A DNA stretch of 64,000 bases from Rhizoclosmatium globosum (Eukaryota > Chytridiomycota > Chytridiomycetes > Chytridiales > Chytriomycetaceae): positions 1 to 64,000 of the forward strand of contig MCGO01000206.1 in assembly GCA_002104985.1 (NCBI GenBank). Reading direction: 5' to 3'. Below the pieces are notes generated by a model. The model did not search any database. It had not been told where the DNA came from and saw nothing but the letters and a program-made list of their open reading frames with translations. Positions 1-11,880 of the stretch are shown here, one piece after another. The translations under genes and the position numbers were made by a program. Within the stretch, counting starts at the first letter, position 1, and every line of letters begins with the position of its first letter.

Positions 1-160
1 AGGAGCCGACGTGTTGATTATTGGTTGCTAAAACGATGAAGTTAGGATAAACATGGATCCTAGATATTCTCTCTTACGGAAACTTGCGCGAGTAAGGCTT
101 CGACAGTCACTTTAGCCTCTGTCAACTTACTGATGGCTTGTTCATCTTATAAAAACGCAT

Positions 161-1520
161 TTAGTCATCGTGCATCGAATTAAGTATGTACAAACCAACG
201 TGCACTTCCAACAGTTTGATTTTATCAGTCAACATATCCAACATATTTTTGAGCTCTACTTGTGCGTCGAGGGATTTCTCCACACGTTGAGTGTCACCAT
301 TAGCATGAACTGGTGCATCAAAAAACTCATCAGCCCCTGAAATGTCAGCCTCTTCCACGTTTGATTCGTCTGTTGTTAGTTCAGGGGGAATTGCTGACTC
401 TGAACAGGTTTGAGTGACAGTTCCATCCTCTTCCACTGGTTGATGATAAACAGGCACATCGACGTCCGTGGGCACGGCGACATCGACGGAAGTACTTTGC
501 TGCTCTTCGACTTCAGCATGATTAGGAACGGAAGGGAGCGGTTTCAATGGCGGCAACTGGTTTGCCCGTCGGATTTCAAAGTTTCCACGTTGCTGCATCC
601 TAATACCAAGATTCAGTTAAAAATCCAGCTAGATTTTAAACGAAGATTCACTCACGTTCTGGTATAAGTCTGTCGCACGTGCCCGCTAACTCTCAAAGTC
701 TGATTTTCGCTGATTCTTGGACCACTCGGTTTGGAGCTCCGCGGCATCGGACCAAGTACATCTCGAGATAAATATCCAAGTTCAGCTGCGGGCGCAATCA
801 TGACGGATGCGGGTCGTTCAGGGACAGGTTTTCTGGGGATATCGCGCGTGTTTGCCATGTACATAAACTCAGGAGCAGTCGCAATAGAGTTGAAGGAGGA
901 AACGGAAGGTTGTCGAGATAGTATGCGTGTGGTTTGGAACCCATTTGTGACAGAGTATGATCGTTGAAGTGGAACTGCAAGTGGTTTTGGGACTGGAGGA
1001 ATATCCAGTTGTACCACAGTAGCACCAGATGACGGCTTGATAAAACTCAGTTTGCTGAATAACTTTGACGCCGCATTTTTAAAGTGTTCAAGAGGAGTCT
1101 TTGCTTCTTGTTTGTGTTCCTTCCTGAACTTGCTGTCAAAGTATGTATTTACTATTAGGCACATTTACTCAACGATGCCTACACTTACAACGAAAAACGC
1201 CAGAAACGACCGCCAAAGCGACTTCGCCGAGGCTCTTCGCTATTTGTGTAAGTTGCCTGGATTTGGGCTGCGTGAAGAACCATCTCTGCATCATCGACTG
1301 TGAGCCTTCGAACCCGTTCAAGTTGCTCTTGCGGTGTCTGTGATGATTCTTTGGATGGAAAGCCGAATACTGTTTGGGTGAATGGCTGGGTCGGCATCGA
1401 GGCAAAACTCAAATCAGTTAGTGGCCGGAATCGCGTGGATGGAGGTACATCTTCATGTGCGTTTGAAGGCTGCGATGCATCATATGTAACTGGTTTGCGT
1501 ATAGACGACCGCGAGGTCAT
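161..1520 (-). CDS. Hypothetical Ser/Pro-rich protein, three exons
   Basis: I do not recognise this gene. Three minus-strand coding blocks join in phase: 1520-1189, 1132-656 and 599-161, with 56-bp introns at 1133-1188 (GTAAGT..GACAG) and 600-655 (GTGAGT..TTAG). The product is about 415 residues. The N-terminus is polar with an Arg-rich patch. The middle is Ser/Pro-rich and basic and looks disordered. The C-terminal 130 residues are acidic and end in a short amphipathic leucine-rich stretch (KNMLDMLTDKIKLLEVHVGL) that may form a coiled coil. There is no signal peptide or membrane segment. It is divergent from the next gene, with 156 bp between the starts. Gene call good; function unknown. Confidence 0.7.
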
Positions 1521-1676
1521 GTGTGTTTTTGTTTTTCAAACGATTTGTCAGATTCGGACGAGAAGTGAAAAGGTTTGGAAAACATCTTTCAATATTATTC
1601 ATACGAATACAAGATTACTGACTCGATATAGCAATCATCTTAAGTGACTTGCCATTGTTGTCAAATTTACTGGGAA

Positions 1677-3339
1677 ATGAGCTCCACCAACCCATTCAAA
1701 AAGCTTTCCTTCCCGAACTTCTTTCTCACTACAAAGCTTACGTCAAAAGTTGGATCATCAGGACTTTCGGTTGATAAAATCGAAGAGTCCAGCCGGGAGG
1801 CAGAGTCGTCACTGGAAAACCTCGCGATTCTTACGAAAAAACAAGGACATCACTCGTTAAACGACATACTTCATGCCGTGCATCAGCCACCAGCAACAGA
1901 CTCGACTTCCGTAAATGATATTTGCTCTGATCAGAATATTTCCGGAATATCACAGTCAAAGGCTGCACAAAATCCTGTTTATGTCGCCGAGGGTCCTGTT
2001 TCAACAACTCCACCCAAACTTCGACGCGTTCAATCGGAATCACCACATCCAGATAGACCCAACAGTTTTCTTGGAGAATCCATAGAATCAATTGATCCAA
2101 CCGCCAATACCTCCAACCCCAACCGTGTATCCAACATCTCAACAAATTCAAATATTCGACGAGTCCAATCATCGAAACTGTCTCCAACGGTTCGAAACAG
2201 CACAGATTCCAGTGATGGAAACAACACGTCTGAAGCTGGAACACCATTCTCCCAACTCCGACCTTCACCCCTCTTTCGACGCGTAAAATCATCTGCAAGC
2301 ACATCCTTCAAAAGCGTTCTCTTTGATTCCGGTCTTGAATCCATAATAGACCAAGACGGATCATATATTTCACAACGAACCTCAAAACAGCAGCGAAATA
2401 CGCAAACGTCTCAAGGAAAACATGGGGGATCGTCGAATCACTCATTGGGTGGAAAGTCAAAGTCCAGCAGCCAAAGCAGCAAAACGAGTCTTTCAATGCA
2501 AGGGACGCCGAAGATGGACAAGGTTGTAAGCTTTGGGGAATTGAGGGATGCAATTCACAAATTGATGTCATATGACCGTGTCTTAAAATTAGGAGGTAGG
2601 TCTTACAACCATTGTTTGAAGACTAACTCGTTTTTCACAAGCTCCAGGAGGACCTACCGGGCCAGGTCCATGGTCAGACCCACATCCGTCATCACCGATA
2701 CCGTTATGGAATTTGCATCCAGACACAGGAAACAATACAACAACGATTCATGTAATGACGATTGGGAAACCTGTTCCAAACCTTGAAACAAATGAAGAAG
2801 AGCGAAGGATAAAAATATACGAGCATACAGTCCCTATTCCAGAAAACCTTTCCGATATCAGCGTAACTTTGAGCTCGAATCCAATAGAAGCGTTACGGTT
2901 GATAGATCCCCTACTTCGACATCCACAGACCGTTTCAAAGATCACTGACAAGATACTCACACGAAAGGCAGCAATATCAGCACTCGCATCAGCTCAAATT
3001 GGGTTACTACCGTTGTTTGGAAACTGGGTGAATTCACTTCTTTGCAACGAAGTACAGGTATTGGCGTCATCTACAAACATCTATCTTTGTGGATATTGTC
3101 CGGAGAATGTATGTGTGCCTTTTTCTCAGCTCATAATATCTGATGGTGAATTACAGGGTACTGTCGCACGGGGTTTAAAGCCCCTTGATCCAAACAGCAC
3201 GCGAAAACAAGTCAAACAACGTCTCACAAATGCTCTAGCTTCGGTTTTAGACATATTTTGGGAAAACCATCCAAAAACTGGATTCTCGCTTGCAGTTGTA
3301 GTTCCCCCAGGAGTGAAAGGCGATACATACTTTCATTAA
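1677..3339 (+). CDS. Hypothetical protein with disordered N-terminus and folded C-terminal domain
   Basis: Not recognised. Two exons, 1677-2595 and 2642-3339, flank a 46-bp intron (GTAGGT, branch ACTAAC, acceptor CACAAG; a second in-frame acceptor lies 6 bp downstream). The ATG at 1677 is preferred over an upstream in-frame ATG at 1644 because conserved-looking sequence begins MSSTNPFKKLSFPNFF. Residues 1-280 are Ser/Asn/Gln-rich, with a repeated basic motif of the form RRV(Q/K)S near residues 115, 160 and 200 that could be kinase sites. The last 200 residues look globular (alternating hydrophobic strands, then helices, ending PPGVKGDTYFH). No catalytic motif is evident. It ends 25 bp from the convergent hydroxylase/transferase gene. 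Confidence 0.7.
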
Positions 3340-3364
3340 ACTGTGTATATAGTCATGTTTATTA

Positions 3365-5313
3365 TTAATCTAAATCATCCAACGATCCTTTGACTTCATC
3401 AACCTTTTCGCCAACATCTTTCTCGACACTGGCCGCCTTAATGCCCGTCCGCTTCCAAAAATCTTCAATACTTCTCACAAGACTACATCCGCCCGCTTCC
3501 CCCCTTCTCCAGCCATCGAACTCTGCCTCACCCCCTTCTCCCAAACAAACAAACCGCACAACACTCTGAGCCCTCCTCCTCCTCTCCTCTAACGCCCCAC
3601 TCTCCGCAACATCTTCCTTTCCTCCTGCCACACCCCCGAAATTCTCCCAGAACGTCTTTCGATACTCTCTTCCCCACCGATGCCACACAACCCCCTCCAC
3701 AACCGAGAAACAGTCCCACCCAGCCGTATACGCTCTCACACTACACAGAACCTCTTCTCCAAAAAACAAACCATCCAGCCCCGCGTCTCTAGGTTGAGTT
3801 TTTTTCAAGCCGTATAAGACCGGGACAACGTCGGCACGTGCGAATAGGAACCCTGATGCGATGAATGCGTGTTTTAGGGAAGGAGGCGATGCTTCGATGC
3901 GTCCTGATATTCTGGGTATACCGTCTTGATCCATATGAGTGTACCGCATCATGACGGGGCCGTGGATTCCAGCAGGCGGTGAGAACTCAGGTGTAAGGGT
4001 TTCGGATGTGAATGGGGGCGGGTAGAAAGAGATGATTGGGGTTTCGGAAGGGGCTTGGGAAAGGCGGGAGAGTAGGAGTGTGTCCCAGCTTGGGGCGAAT
4101 CGCATGTGAGAGTCGAGTTGGAGGTAGTGTGTGCATGACGTTTTTGGGAACAAGGTTTGGATTATTTTGAGGCGTGCTGCGTATGGGCCTGTTGCTTCTC
4201 TTGAAGGGATAGTGGATGTAAGTATTGTTGCTGGCGAGGAAGTTGGAAGGGGATATTGCGAGTGTAGGCTTTTGTCATACTCTGAATGGTCTTGGTAGAG
4301 GATTGCAATAGTGAGACGAGATGGGTATTTTGCAGTTGAAAGTATGTTCAAGATTGTTGGATGTGTATCGGGGTCTCTGTATGACGCGATTGAAATAAAG
4401 ATGGTCGAAGTTGAATCTTCTTTCAGTGTGATAGACTTGGGAACTGTAATAGGCGGCTCTTTACAGATAGTTTCGATGGTATGGGGGTTGTCAGAATACA
4501 ACCACATCGTGAATGCAAATCGGTCACAGAATGTGGGCAAGACTTCGTGTTCGTAGTGAGATTTGAAAATAAGGAGGCGGTTGAAAATAGGCTTGACATC
4601 AATGAATGGAGCATCTTTGTGAGAGTTTGGAAGGTGAAGCCTCAGTTCTCCACCTTTCCCGTCGACCCACTCGAGCGCAAAGTAACTAGACATTATTTTA
4701 GCAGCCGAATTCGTAAAAACAGGATAAAAACGCACGCGATAACGGTAATGAGTCGACCTGGCATCATTGGTGAAGAATCCCGATGCTTCTTATAAAAGGT
4801 CCCATCCGAATACCTCGCAACTTGCATTGAATTGTTTGATCTCAGTTTTGCATCGCCAGTCAGGCCAAATGCATAATTGATTTGATCGACAACAGGCTGC
4901 AGGGCCTTTGCAGCAAGTTTCACCACATTCTCCAGAGTAACATTTCCAGCGCCGGCTGATCCCTCCGAAAACGCAGCGTCGACAAATGCTATTTCGTCGC
5001 CTCTGACGTGATCGTCACGGCGTTTCATTGCGCCAGTTCCAACTTTTGCCGGGCGAAGGCCAAGCACCGAACGGTCACTTTGAGATAAAAGAGCGTCGAT
5101 TTGCGTTGTTAAAGTGGGGGAAAAGAAGGAGTCTCTGACGATAAAGCCCGACAGTGGAATGGATTTAAGGTCAATGTTATTGGTTGAAGGATCAATGCTG
5201 GTTTCTTGCTCTTCAACTTGACCACCTTTCTTGGGTGGAATTCGATTTGCTGTTGCTCCAAGATGCTGAAGAATTGATAGTTGGATGTGTGAAGGGAGAA
5301 GACTGGGATCCAT
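3365..5313 (-). CDS. Bifunctional prolyl 4-hydroxylase / GlcNAc-transferase (Skp1-type)
   Basis: Two exons, 5313-4736 and 4685-3365, join across a 50-bp intron (GTGCGT..GTCTAG) to give a 632-residue protein. Residues about 40-265 form a 2-oxoglutarate/Fe(II) dioxygenase: the first iron ligands are the HxD in FYKKHRDSSP, followed by GGELRLHLP, then the distal His in HYEHEVLPT and the 2OG-binding Arg in CDRFAFTMWLY. Residues about 290-600 resemble GT60 transferases that add alpha-GlcNAc to hydroxyproline: IFISIASYRDP, then the metal-binding type motif QLDSHMRFAPSWD. In Dictyostelium PhyA and Gnt1 do these two steps on Skp1 as separate cytosolic proteins. No signal peptide is seen, which fits a cytosolic site. 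Fusion and substrate are inferences from motifs. The start is divergent from the P450 at 5380. Confidence 0.82.
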
Positions 5314-6551
5314 TTTTAGTTATCTGAAATTAATACGATAAATTAAAAAGGAGATCGGAAAAGCACCGCCTCACCAACAATGGACCTTATTCACATCATT
5401 ACTACTCTTGGAGGCCTTCTGGCAGCCTGGTACTTGATCGCTCCACTTGCAACGAAGAAGAGAAAGAGTCCACCTGAACCACCTGTTGAGTATGGGTGGA
5501 TTCCATATATCGGCATGGGCCTCAATTACATTTTGGATACCAAACGAACTCTTGAGAGAATGCACAAGAAGCATGGTGACTGCTTCACGCTGTATATGGG
5601 TGGTCAGAGAGTTACCTTCATCACTGATCATGCCTCGTTTGCTGGGATCTGGAAGAATAAGGAAAACCTGACCTTTAATAGTCTAGCTGAAGAAATGATT
5701 GGTAAAGCTGTAAACCACAAAGTAGCCCCAGGCCACTACCTCACCATGATCACTCTGGAACGCAAGGCTCTTATTACCGCTACCAACATTACTGAAACAG
5801 CTCAATCATTCAAAAACTACTTATCAAATTCAATACAACGTACAAACGTCCAAGATTCTGATTTGACAAAAAACATGGGCTTATTTGAGCTTACACAAAG
5901 CTTTTCTTTCATGCCTCAATCAAGTCTTTCTATGGGGATGCGATTGATCCTTCCCAACTCATGTACGACTTTCGACAATTCGACAAGAAGCATTGGTCTC
6001 TTTCCAGTATTTCTCAACCGCCCACCAAGGCCGCCCAAGCACTCATCACAAAAATTACGAATACCTTGCTTACGCAAGTTCCTACGCTGCAACCTGGCTT
6101 GACGCCTTCGATTTTCCACGATAAACTCCCAGGTGCTTCCCCAATCACGGAAGCTGTCCATTTTGCCTACGAATCTTTGGATTGGACTCCTCAAGCTCGA
6201 GCACTGAACGACTTTATGTTACTCTTTGTTGGCGCAAATTCAAACACTATTGCAGCAAACTATTGGACCTTGCTTTTTATTTTAACTGATAAAGAAGCGG
6301 CCATTGCTGTTCGCTCGGAGTTGGAACTGATTAACTATGTCATATTGGATCACTCGTCATCGAAATACCCCGTCCTTGATGCATGGTGAGTTTAGAACCT
6401 AACTTAAATCAATCAATTTCTGACAATGTTGGAACGAAAAGCATTTCCGAGGCAATTAGACTCAGAGCCAGTGGTCAAAGCCCACGTCTTGCAGAAAAAG
6501 ATTGTGAATTCACCCTCCAAAAGACAGGTCAGGTATTTTCAGTTCGAAAAG

Positions 6552-6556
6552 GAGAT
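6552..6556. repeat. Left target-site duplication (GAGAT)
   Basis: The five bases GAGAT directly before the 5' LTR are repeated directly after the 3' LTR at 12209-12213. The intact paralogue has an uninterrupted GGAGAC..at the same place in exon 2, so the empty site can be inferred. Confidence 0.85.
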
Positions 6557-6965
6557 TGTGTGGAATCATAACCACTCGATCCCGAGACCCAGTGCGCTGT
6601 CAAGTTCCGATACTCCAGTCAAGGTTCCAACCAAGGTTCCTGTCGAGGTTCCTTTCAAGGTTCCTTCCAACAAGGTTCCCTTAACGGGTTTACTATAAAT
6701 ACTGAAATCCTGATGAGGGAGAATCTTCACTCGCTGATACTGTGCGTGTGCTGACTCTCCACTCATCAGGTAAGCCTTGCTCTCATCATTTCTTTTATCT
6801 CTTTATTCATATGCTTTGGTTAATAGGTTGGATATTTTATATAAAGACTCGCTGATACTGTGCGTGTGCTGACTCTCCACTCATCAGCGTCTTTATCCAT
6901 ATCCACCTTCGTACCACTCAATTGACCCATCGTTATCGATCTCTGACGCGTTCGAGATCTTCACT
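6557..6965 (+). repeat. 5' LTR (409 bp)
   Basis: It begins TGTGTGGAATC and matches 11739-12208. It holds five GGTTCC repeats around 6620-6680, a TATA-like ACTATAAATAC near 6691, and two copies of a 40-bp segment beginning CTCGCTGATACTG (about 6730 and 6848). Between these two copies lies an intron-like stretch from GGTAAGCC (6768) to TTAATAG (6826). The 3' boundary is set where the two LTR copies diverge, giving an end of CTTCACT rather than the usual CA. Confidence 0.85.
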
Positions 6966-7002
6966 GATTAAGAGTCTCAAATATCTCCGATTGAAATCTA
7001 GT

Positions 7003-10000
7003 ATGGAATCTCCATCGCAACTATTGTCCGACGATGGACAACCAGTGTTAAATGTATCATATTGGAAACGTGATATGGAACGTCGTATCAATACTATCAA
7101 ATTCAAAGACTTCCCGGGCTATTATGTGAAGCAGGGGAGCGATATTAAGTTCATCACTGTTTGTAAACCATGGGACTTCTTTACGGTTGATCATTGGGCT
7201 CCCAAATTGGATGCCTATGGAGATGGAAAGGATCAAAACAAAACCGAGAAGTTCGCATTGGCTTGTCAAGCGTTTTCAAAATTGGAATCGAGTATCCAGG
7301 AACTGGTCAAAAAGTTCATCTCGCCGAATCTTTTCGAAGTATTCATTGCAGCACCTTCCATCAAGCAAGGTTACGACCAAATTCTTGCGGACTCAAACAA
7401 CTTCCAAGAGGACGTACTACACATCGTCCTCAATCGGATTCGAACCGCGGCCCAAGGGCACTCAACATACTACCAATATACTTTGGATTTCCAAAAGGAT
7501 ATGCAGTCATTGGAACGTCTTGGATACGCCACTACAGAACCAGCCAAATCGATCTGGCAAAAGGAAGCTGCCGATAACTACCGAGTGGGAATTTCCGAAT
7601 CAGACGCCCCACGTTTAACAGCCCGTTTTGATGTCACAAAAGCGGACACCTTTGAAAAGATGCGTGTGGAAGTGATTGGATTGGCTCGGAAACGTCAGTC
7701 ACGACAGGCGAACAACTCTACTATGGATTCTGCCAGGGCCCTTCAGGTTCTTCCCAACCAACCACCAGGGAAACCTAAGCCAACCGGGATCCCACGTCCA
7801 CAAAACGGGATTGACAAGGGTACACGCCACCGAGACCCGGCAACTACCTTAGTCGTCAAGAATCTTCCCAACGACGTTTCCAAAGAAAATCTAAAAACTG
7901 GATTTTCTAACTTTGGTCAAGTTATGGACGTGTATGTGTTGAACAATCGCCAAAATGGGCAAGGCGCAATGGCATTTATTCGATACGGCACCAAAGATGC
8001 TGTGGACGCGGCACTCAAGTCCAAGCCCAAATCCATTGCTGGTCTGACACCAGTGTTTGAGAGATCTGTCAAAAAGGACAAAGGAGTAACTCAAGGATCA
8101 ATGTATCAATTCTTTGAGATCCCCGATGAGAATAAACCAACCTCGGCTTTGTACTCTCTCTCTCCCAAAACTATTTTGTTCAAAGGAGTTGTAGATTCTG
8201 GATGCACCCCAAACCACATCACACCTAACGTTACCCAACTATCCAATGTTCGAAATTCTGGAAAAATTGTTCGCTATGGAACGGCCGATCATGGGATTAT
8301 CTCCTCGAATGGATTAGTCGGTTCAATCACTGGAATGACAGCGGCAAGCCAACCCTTCTCGTTAACTAACCTCTTGGTAGTACCTGGAGCGGCGGAGTCA
8401 TTGATTTCAGTGTATGATTTGGTTGTGCGACAAGGTCTCGATGTTTGGTTTACAACGGACAAAGATTCAGTGCACTCAGTTAATATTGGTCACTTGAACC
8501 CCACGGCGGAACACGAAATTATTGCCAAAGGATTCGAAAGAAAAGGGCTATTTGAACTGGAATTTGAATCGGTTGAGTCGGGACGAACATTCCTTGCGAA
8601 GAGCACCCCATCGAAGAAAGATTGGGCTTTGTGGCATGCTCGAGCAATGTGCACCAGCCATAAAGTTATGCTCCGAACTCACCAGTCAGGAAAGGTGAGA
8701 GGATTTCTTGTCGACGGTCCAATCCCGAAGGAGTTTCCCCATTCCGGATGTGTAATCGGTAAAATGCACAAAGTGCCTCACCCTCGCAGAAAGAGTGGTG
8801 TAGAATTCGCACCTAATGCGTTGATAGTGTCGTTGGATATCCTATACCTCCCAGTAACGTCATTGGGTGGATCTAAATATGCCTTAGGGTTCACTGTATG
8901 GAATCGAGGGAAATACCGATTTATATATGCATTGAAGCGGAAATCAGATGCGCGACAATTCATGGGTTTTGCCAAAGGGTTCTTGGAACGTGTAACCAAC
9001 CAACAAGTGATTATTTGGCACTGTGACCAGGCGGGAGAGCAGAAATCGAGATGGATACTGGAAGAAGCATTGTCGGCAGGAATAATTCTCGAATACACGT
9101 GCACGGAAGAACATGAATCCAATGGTGCACAAGAAGGATTCTTCCGACTGGCGATGGATATGTGGCGTTCTCATAAAGCGGCGACGCAGGTCCAAGAGAA
9201 TCTAATAATGGATGGATTATCTCAGATATGCTTCATCTATAATCGGCACATTCATTCTGACGAGCCCAATGCGGTTACACCTTATGAAGCCTTGTGGAAT
9301 TGCCCTCCGTCAATCCAGCACCTGCGAGTATTTGGTTGTCTGGCCTATGTCCGTGTCCTGCCCAAAAACCTGAAGTTGGGCAAGGCAAGCCCTCGTGCAC
9401 AATTAGGAATATTCATTGGAGTTTCAACCTATGATGCTCACCCGGTGCAATATTATGGCGGCTTTAAGATTCTTCTAGACCCCACTGATCCCAATTCTGT
9501 CGTAATTTCAAGAGACGTATTCTTCGTTGAAAACCAGTTTGACTTCTACAACGTAAAGCCACTCCATGAACCGCTCTCAGCAACCAAGTGGAACGAAGAA
9601 CAAGTGGTTCCAGAGCTACCACCAAACGAAGAAGACGAGGAAGCGGACGATGACATTTCGGGCCCAGGGGAGCAAGTGTGGTCCGAAGAGTCTGAATCAG
9701 GAATCGGCTCCTCTGTTTCAAATTCGCCTCAAGAATCGGTAACTCCTATGAGTGAAGTGGAGCCTGTGTCTCCCGGTATTGGTGTGGAGCCTGTGTCTCC
9801 CGGTATTGGTTCGGAGCCTGTGTCTCCCGGTAGTATGGAGCCTGTGTCTCCAAATACGTTGGATCACGAGAGTCCTCTGGAGCCCGTGTCTCCAACAGGG
9901 GAGCCACAGAATGACTCCCCGGGAGGAACAAGTGATCCAACTGAAGACCTATTCTTTACCCCACCGGGTAGTCCGGTTCCCTTAGCGCCTCAATATGAAC

Positions 10001-11880
10001 CACGGCGACTAAGAAGTAGCGGGAGTGTTGGTAATTGGAGCAACAAGCTCCAACAAGTCTTTGACCCCCGTGCGCACCTGTTAAGCGCACAAACGTTAGA
10101 TTCTTTTGGATTGGATGCTTCAGCATTTTTGACAGTACCCGGCCCTCCCGCGCGGAAGATAGCCAATGACCCGAAATGGAAAAGTGCGATTGAGAAGGAA
10201 CGCCGGAAGTTTGATGGACGATTTGAATGGTGTCATCAAGCCCCAGCCGGTACTAAAGTTTTTGGAAGTGTGGTGGGTCACCAATATTAAAATTAACGAG
10301 TCTACCAATGAAGCGGAGCCAAAAATCCGGGTGTGCCTCAACGGTAGTCAGATGGTAAAAGGGGAGGACTACGATAAGTCATACTCGGCCACTCCAAGCC
10401 GGGAAGCATTCAAATTGATATTTGCCATTGCGACCCAAAGAGGTATGATGGCGCAGCATGCCGATTGGACTGGAGCGCACTTGTATGGACAGCCACAAAA
10501 ACCAGTGTTTATGAAACCACCTGCCATCTTTCAAGAACCGGGCAAAGAAAATTGGCTGTGGAAAGTAACCAGTGGGATATACGGAAAACCTGATGTGGCT
10601 GTTGATTGGGACTTGGTTCGTGATAGATCAATTCTGGAATGTGGATTCGTGCGATGTCCATTTGAACCATCTACGTTTGTCAAGGAATTTGTTAAGGACA
10701 CCGGAACGCACCTAATTTTGGTTCCCGTTCATGCTGATGATGCTCCATTCTTTTATGACCGTGAGGTTGAAGCTGAGTTCAAGGAATTCATTGAGATCTT
10801 AAAGAGCAAGTTTGAGCTCAAAGTTAAGCCCCTCACGAAGCACATTGGGTTCCGCATTGAAATGAGGGATGGGGAATCGGCTCTGGATATGGAAGAATAT
10901 GTCCAAGAATTTCTCAACAAATATCAATTAGATCCACGTCAAGAACGCCGCAATCCGTGGAACAGCGACTGGCGCCATGCGTTTCGAAGTGAAGAACCAC
11001 CCACGGATGACGACCGAGAATTTATGAAAGACAAGAATCTGCGTCAAGTGGCGGGGGATCTGCGGTGGCTACTGGATGGAAGACCTGAACTTTGTTTCAC
11101 TGCAGGACAATTCTCGAGCATTGCCGGAAAGCCTCACTTATGGAAGCGTGTACATTACGATGCATTACAATGGTTATGTGCCTACCTCCGAGCAACAGTG
11201 GATTTGAAGTTGAGGTTTCACCGGACTGATCGGTTAATTCCTACCATTCGACACACGGCGAAAGAACTCGACCCCGAATTCAGCGCCGACTCTGATTGGG
11301 CAGACGATGTGACCGACCAAAAGTCAATCTCGGGCAACTTAATTATGTTATGCGGTGGTACCATCTGGGCAACAAGTAAAAAACAACCAACTGTAGCTGA
11401 CTCCACATGCGCAGCAGAGATTGAAGCCCAGATGTCACTCGCTAAGAAAGTTATTTGGGTGAGGAATATGCTGGAATACTTTGGTTATGGATGGGATGGT
11501 CCATGCGACGTGATTGCGACAACCAGACAGCTATCCGGAATTGTGAGGAAGGAGCGCTGCGACCCCAGACAAAACATCTGGATGTGAAATACCGAGTTCT
11601 CAAGGAATTTCAAGAAAATGGAATCATACGAATGGTATATCGCGAATCTGGTAAAAACAAGTCCGATATCCTTACCAAAGGATTAAATCCTGTTAACACC
11701 CAAAGAGCCCTGCCTGCTTTGGGTCTCGTGAAGGGGAGTGTGTGGAATCATAACCACTCGATCCCGAGACCCAGTGCGCTGTCAAGTTCCGATACTCCAG
11801 TCAAGGTTCCAACCAAGGTTCCTGTCGAGGTTCCTTTCAAGGTTCCTTCCAACAAGGTTCCCTTAACGGGTTTACTATAA
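7003..11880 (+). pseudogene. copia Gag-Pol polyprotein, two frame breaks
   Basis: The ATG at 7003 (MESPSQLL) opens Gag. Helical Gag runs to about residue 250. An RRM follows at 7842-8079, with RNP2-like TLVVKNLP and RNP1-like GAMAFIRYG. The protease has VVDSGCTPN (about 8190). The integrase has an LWH..H..C zinc-binding relic and the DDE residues in VSLDILY, WHCDQAGE and GAQEGF. A Pro/Ser repeat (EPVSPGIG) lies at 9760-9890. The RT has ADWTGAHLYG (about 10458) and HADDAPFF, and the RNase H has ATSKKQPTVADSTCAAE. Frame is lost once at about 10280 in the first RT block and once at about 11512 in RNase H. The last frame reads into the 3' LTR and stops at 11880. Confidence 0.85.
11730..11738 (+). 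other. Polypurine tract of the copia element
   Basis: GAAGGGGAG abuts the 3' LTR start, the normal position of the plus-strand primer. Confidence 0.75.

Noticed and set aside
1644..1676. Upstream in-frame ATG at 1644 as start of the second gene
   Set aside because: It adds a Cys-rich 11-residue leader with no signal character; the ATG at 1677 gives a more typical N-terminus. Not excluded.
4693..4735. Separate GTG-started transferase gene beginning at 4735
   Set aside because: GTG at 4735 is a splice donor (GTGCGT). Joining 4736 to 4685 gives a continuous hydroxylase core (LITVIAYFALEW), so the two blocks are one gene.
10160..10341. Overlapping plus-strand frame at 10166 as a separate Pol start (gag-pol style frameshift)
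   Set aside because: The overlap lies inside the RT, not between Gag and protease, so programmed frameshifting is unlikely; a one-base indel explains it better.
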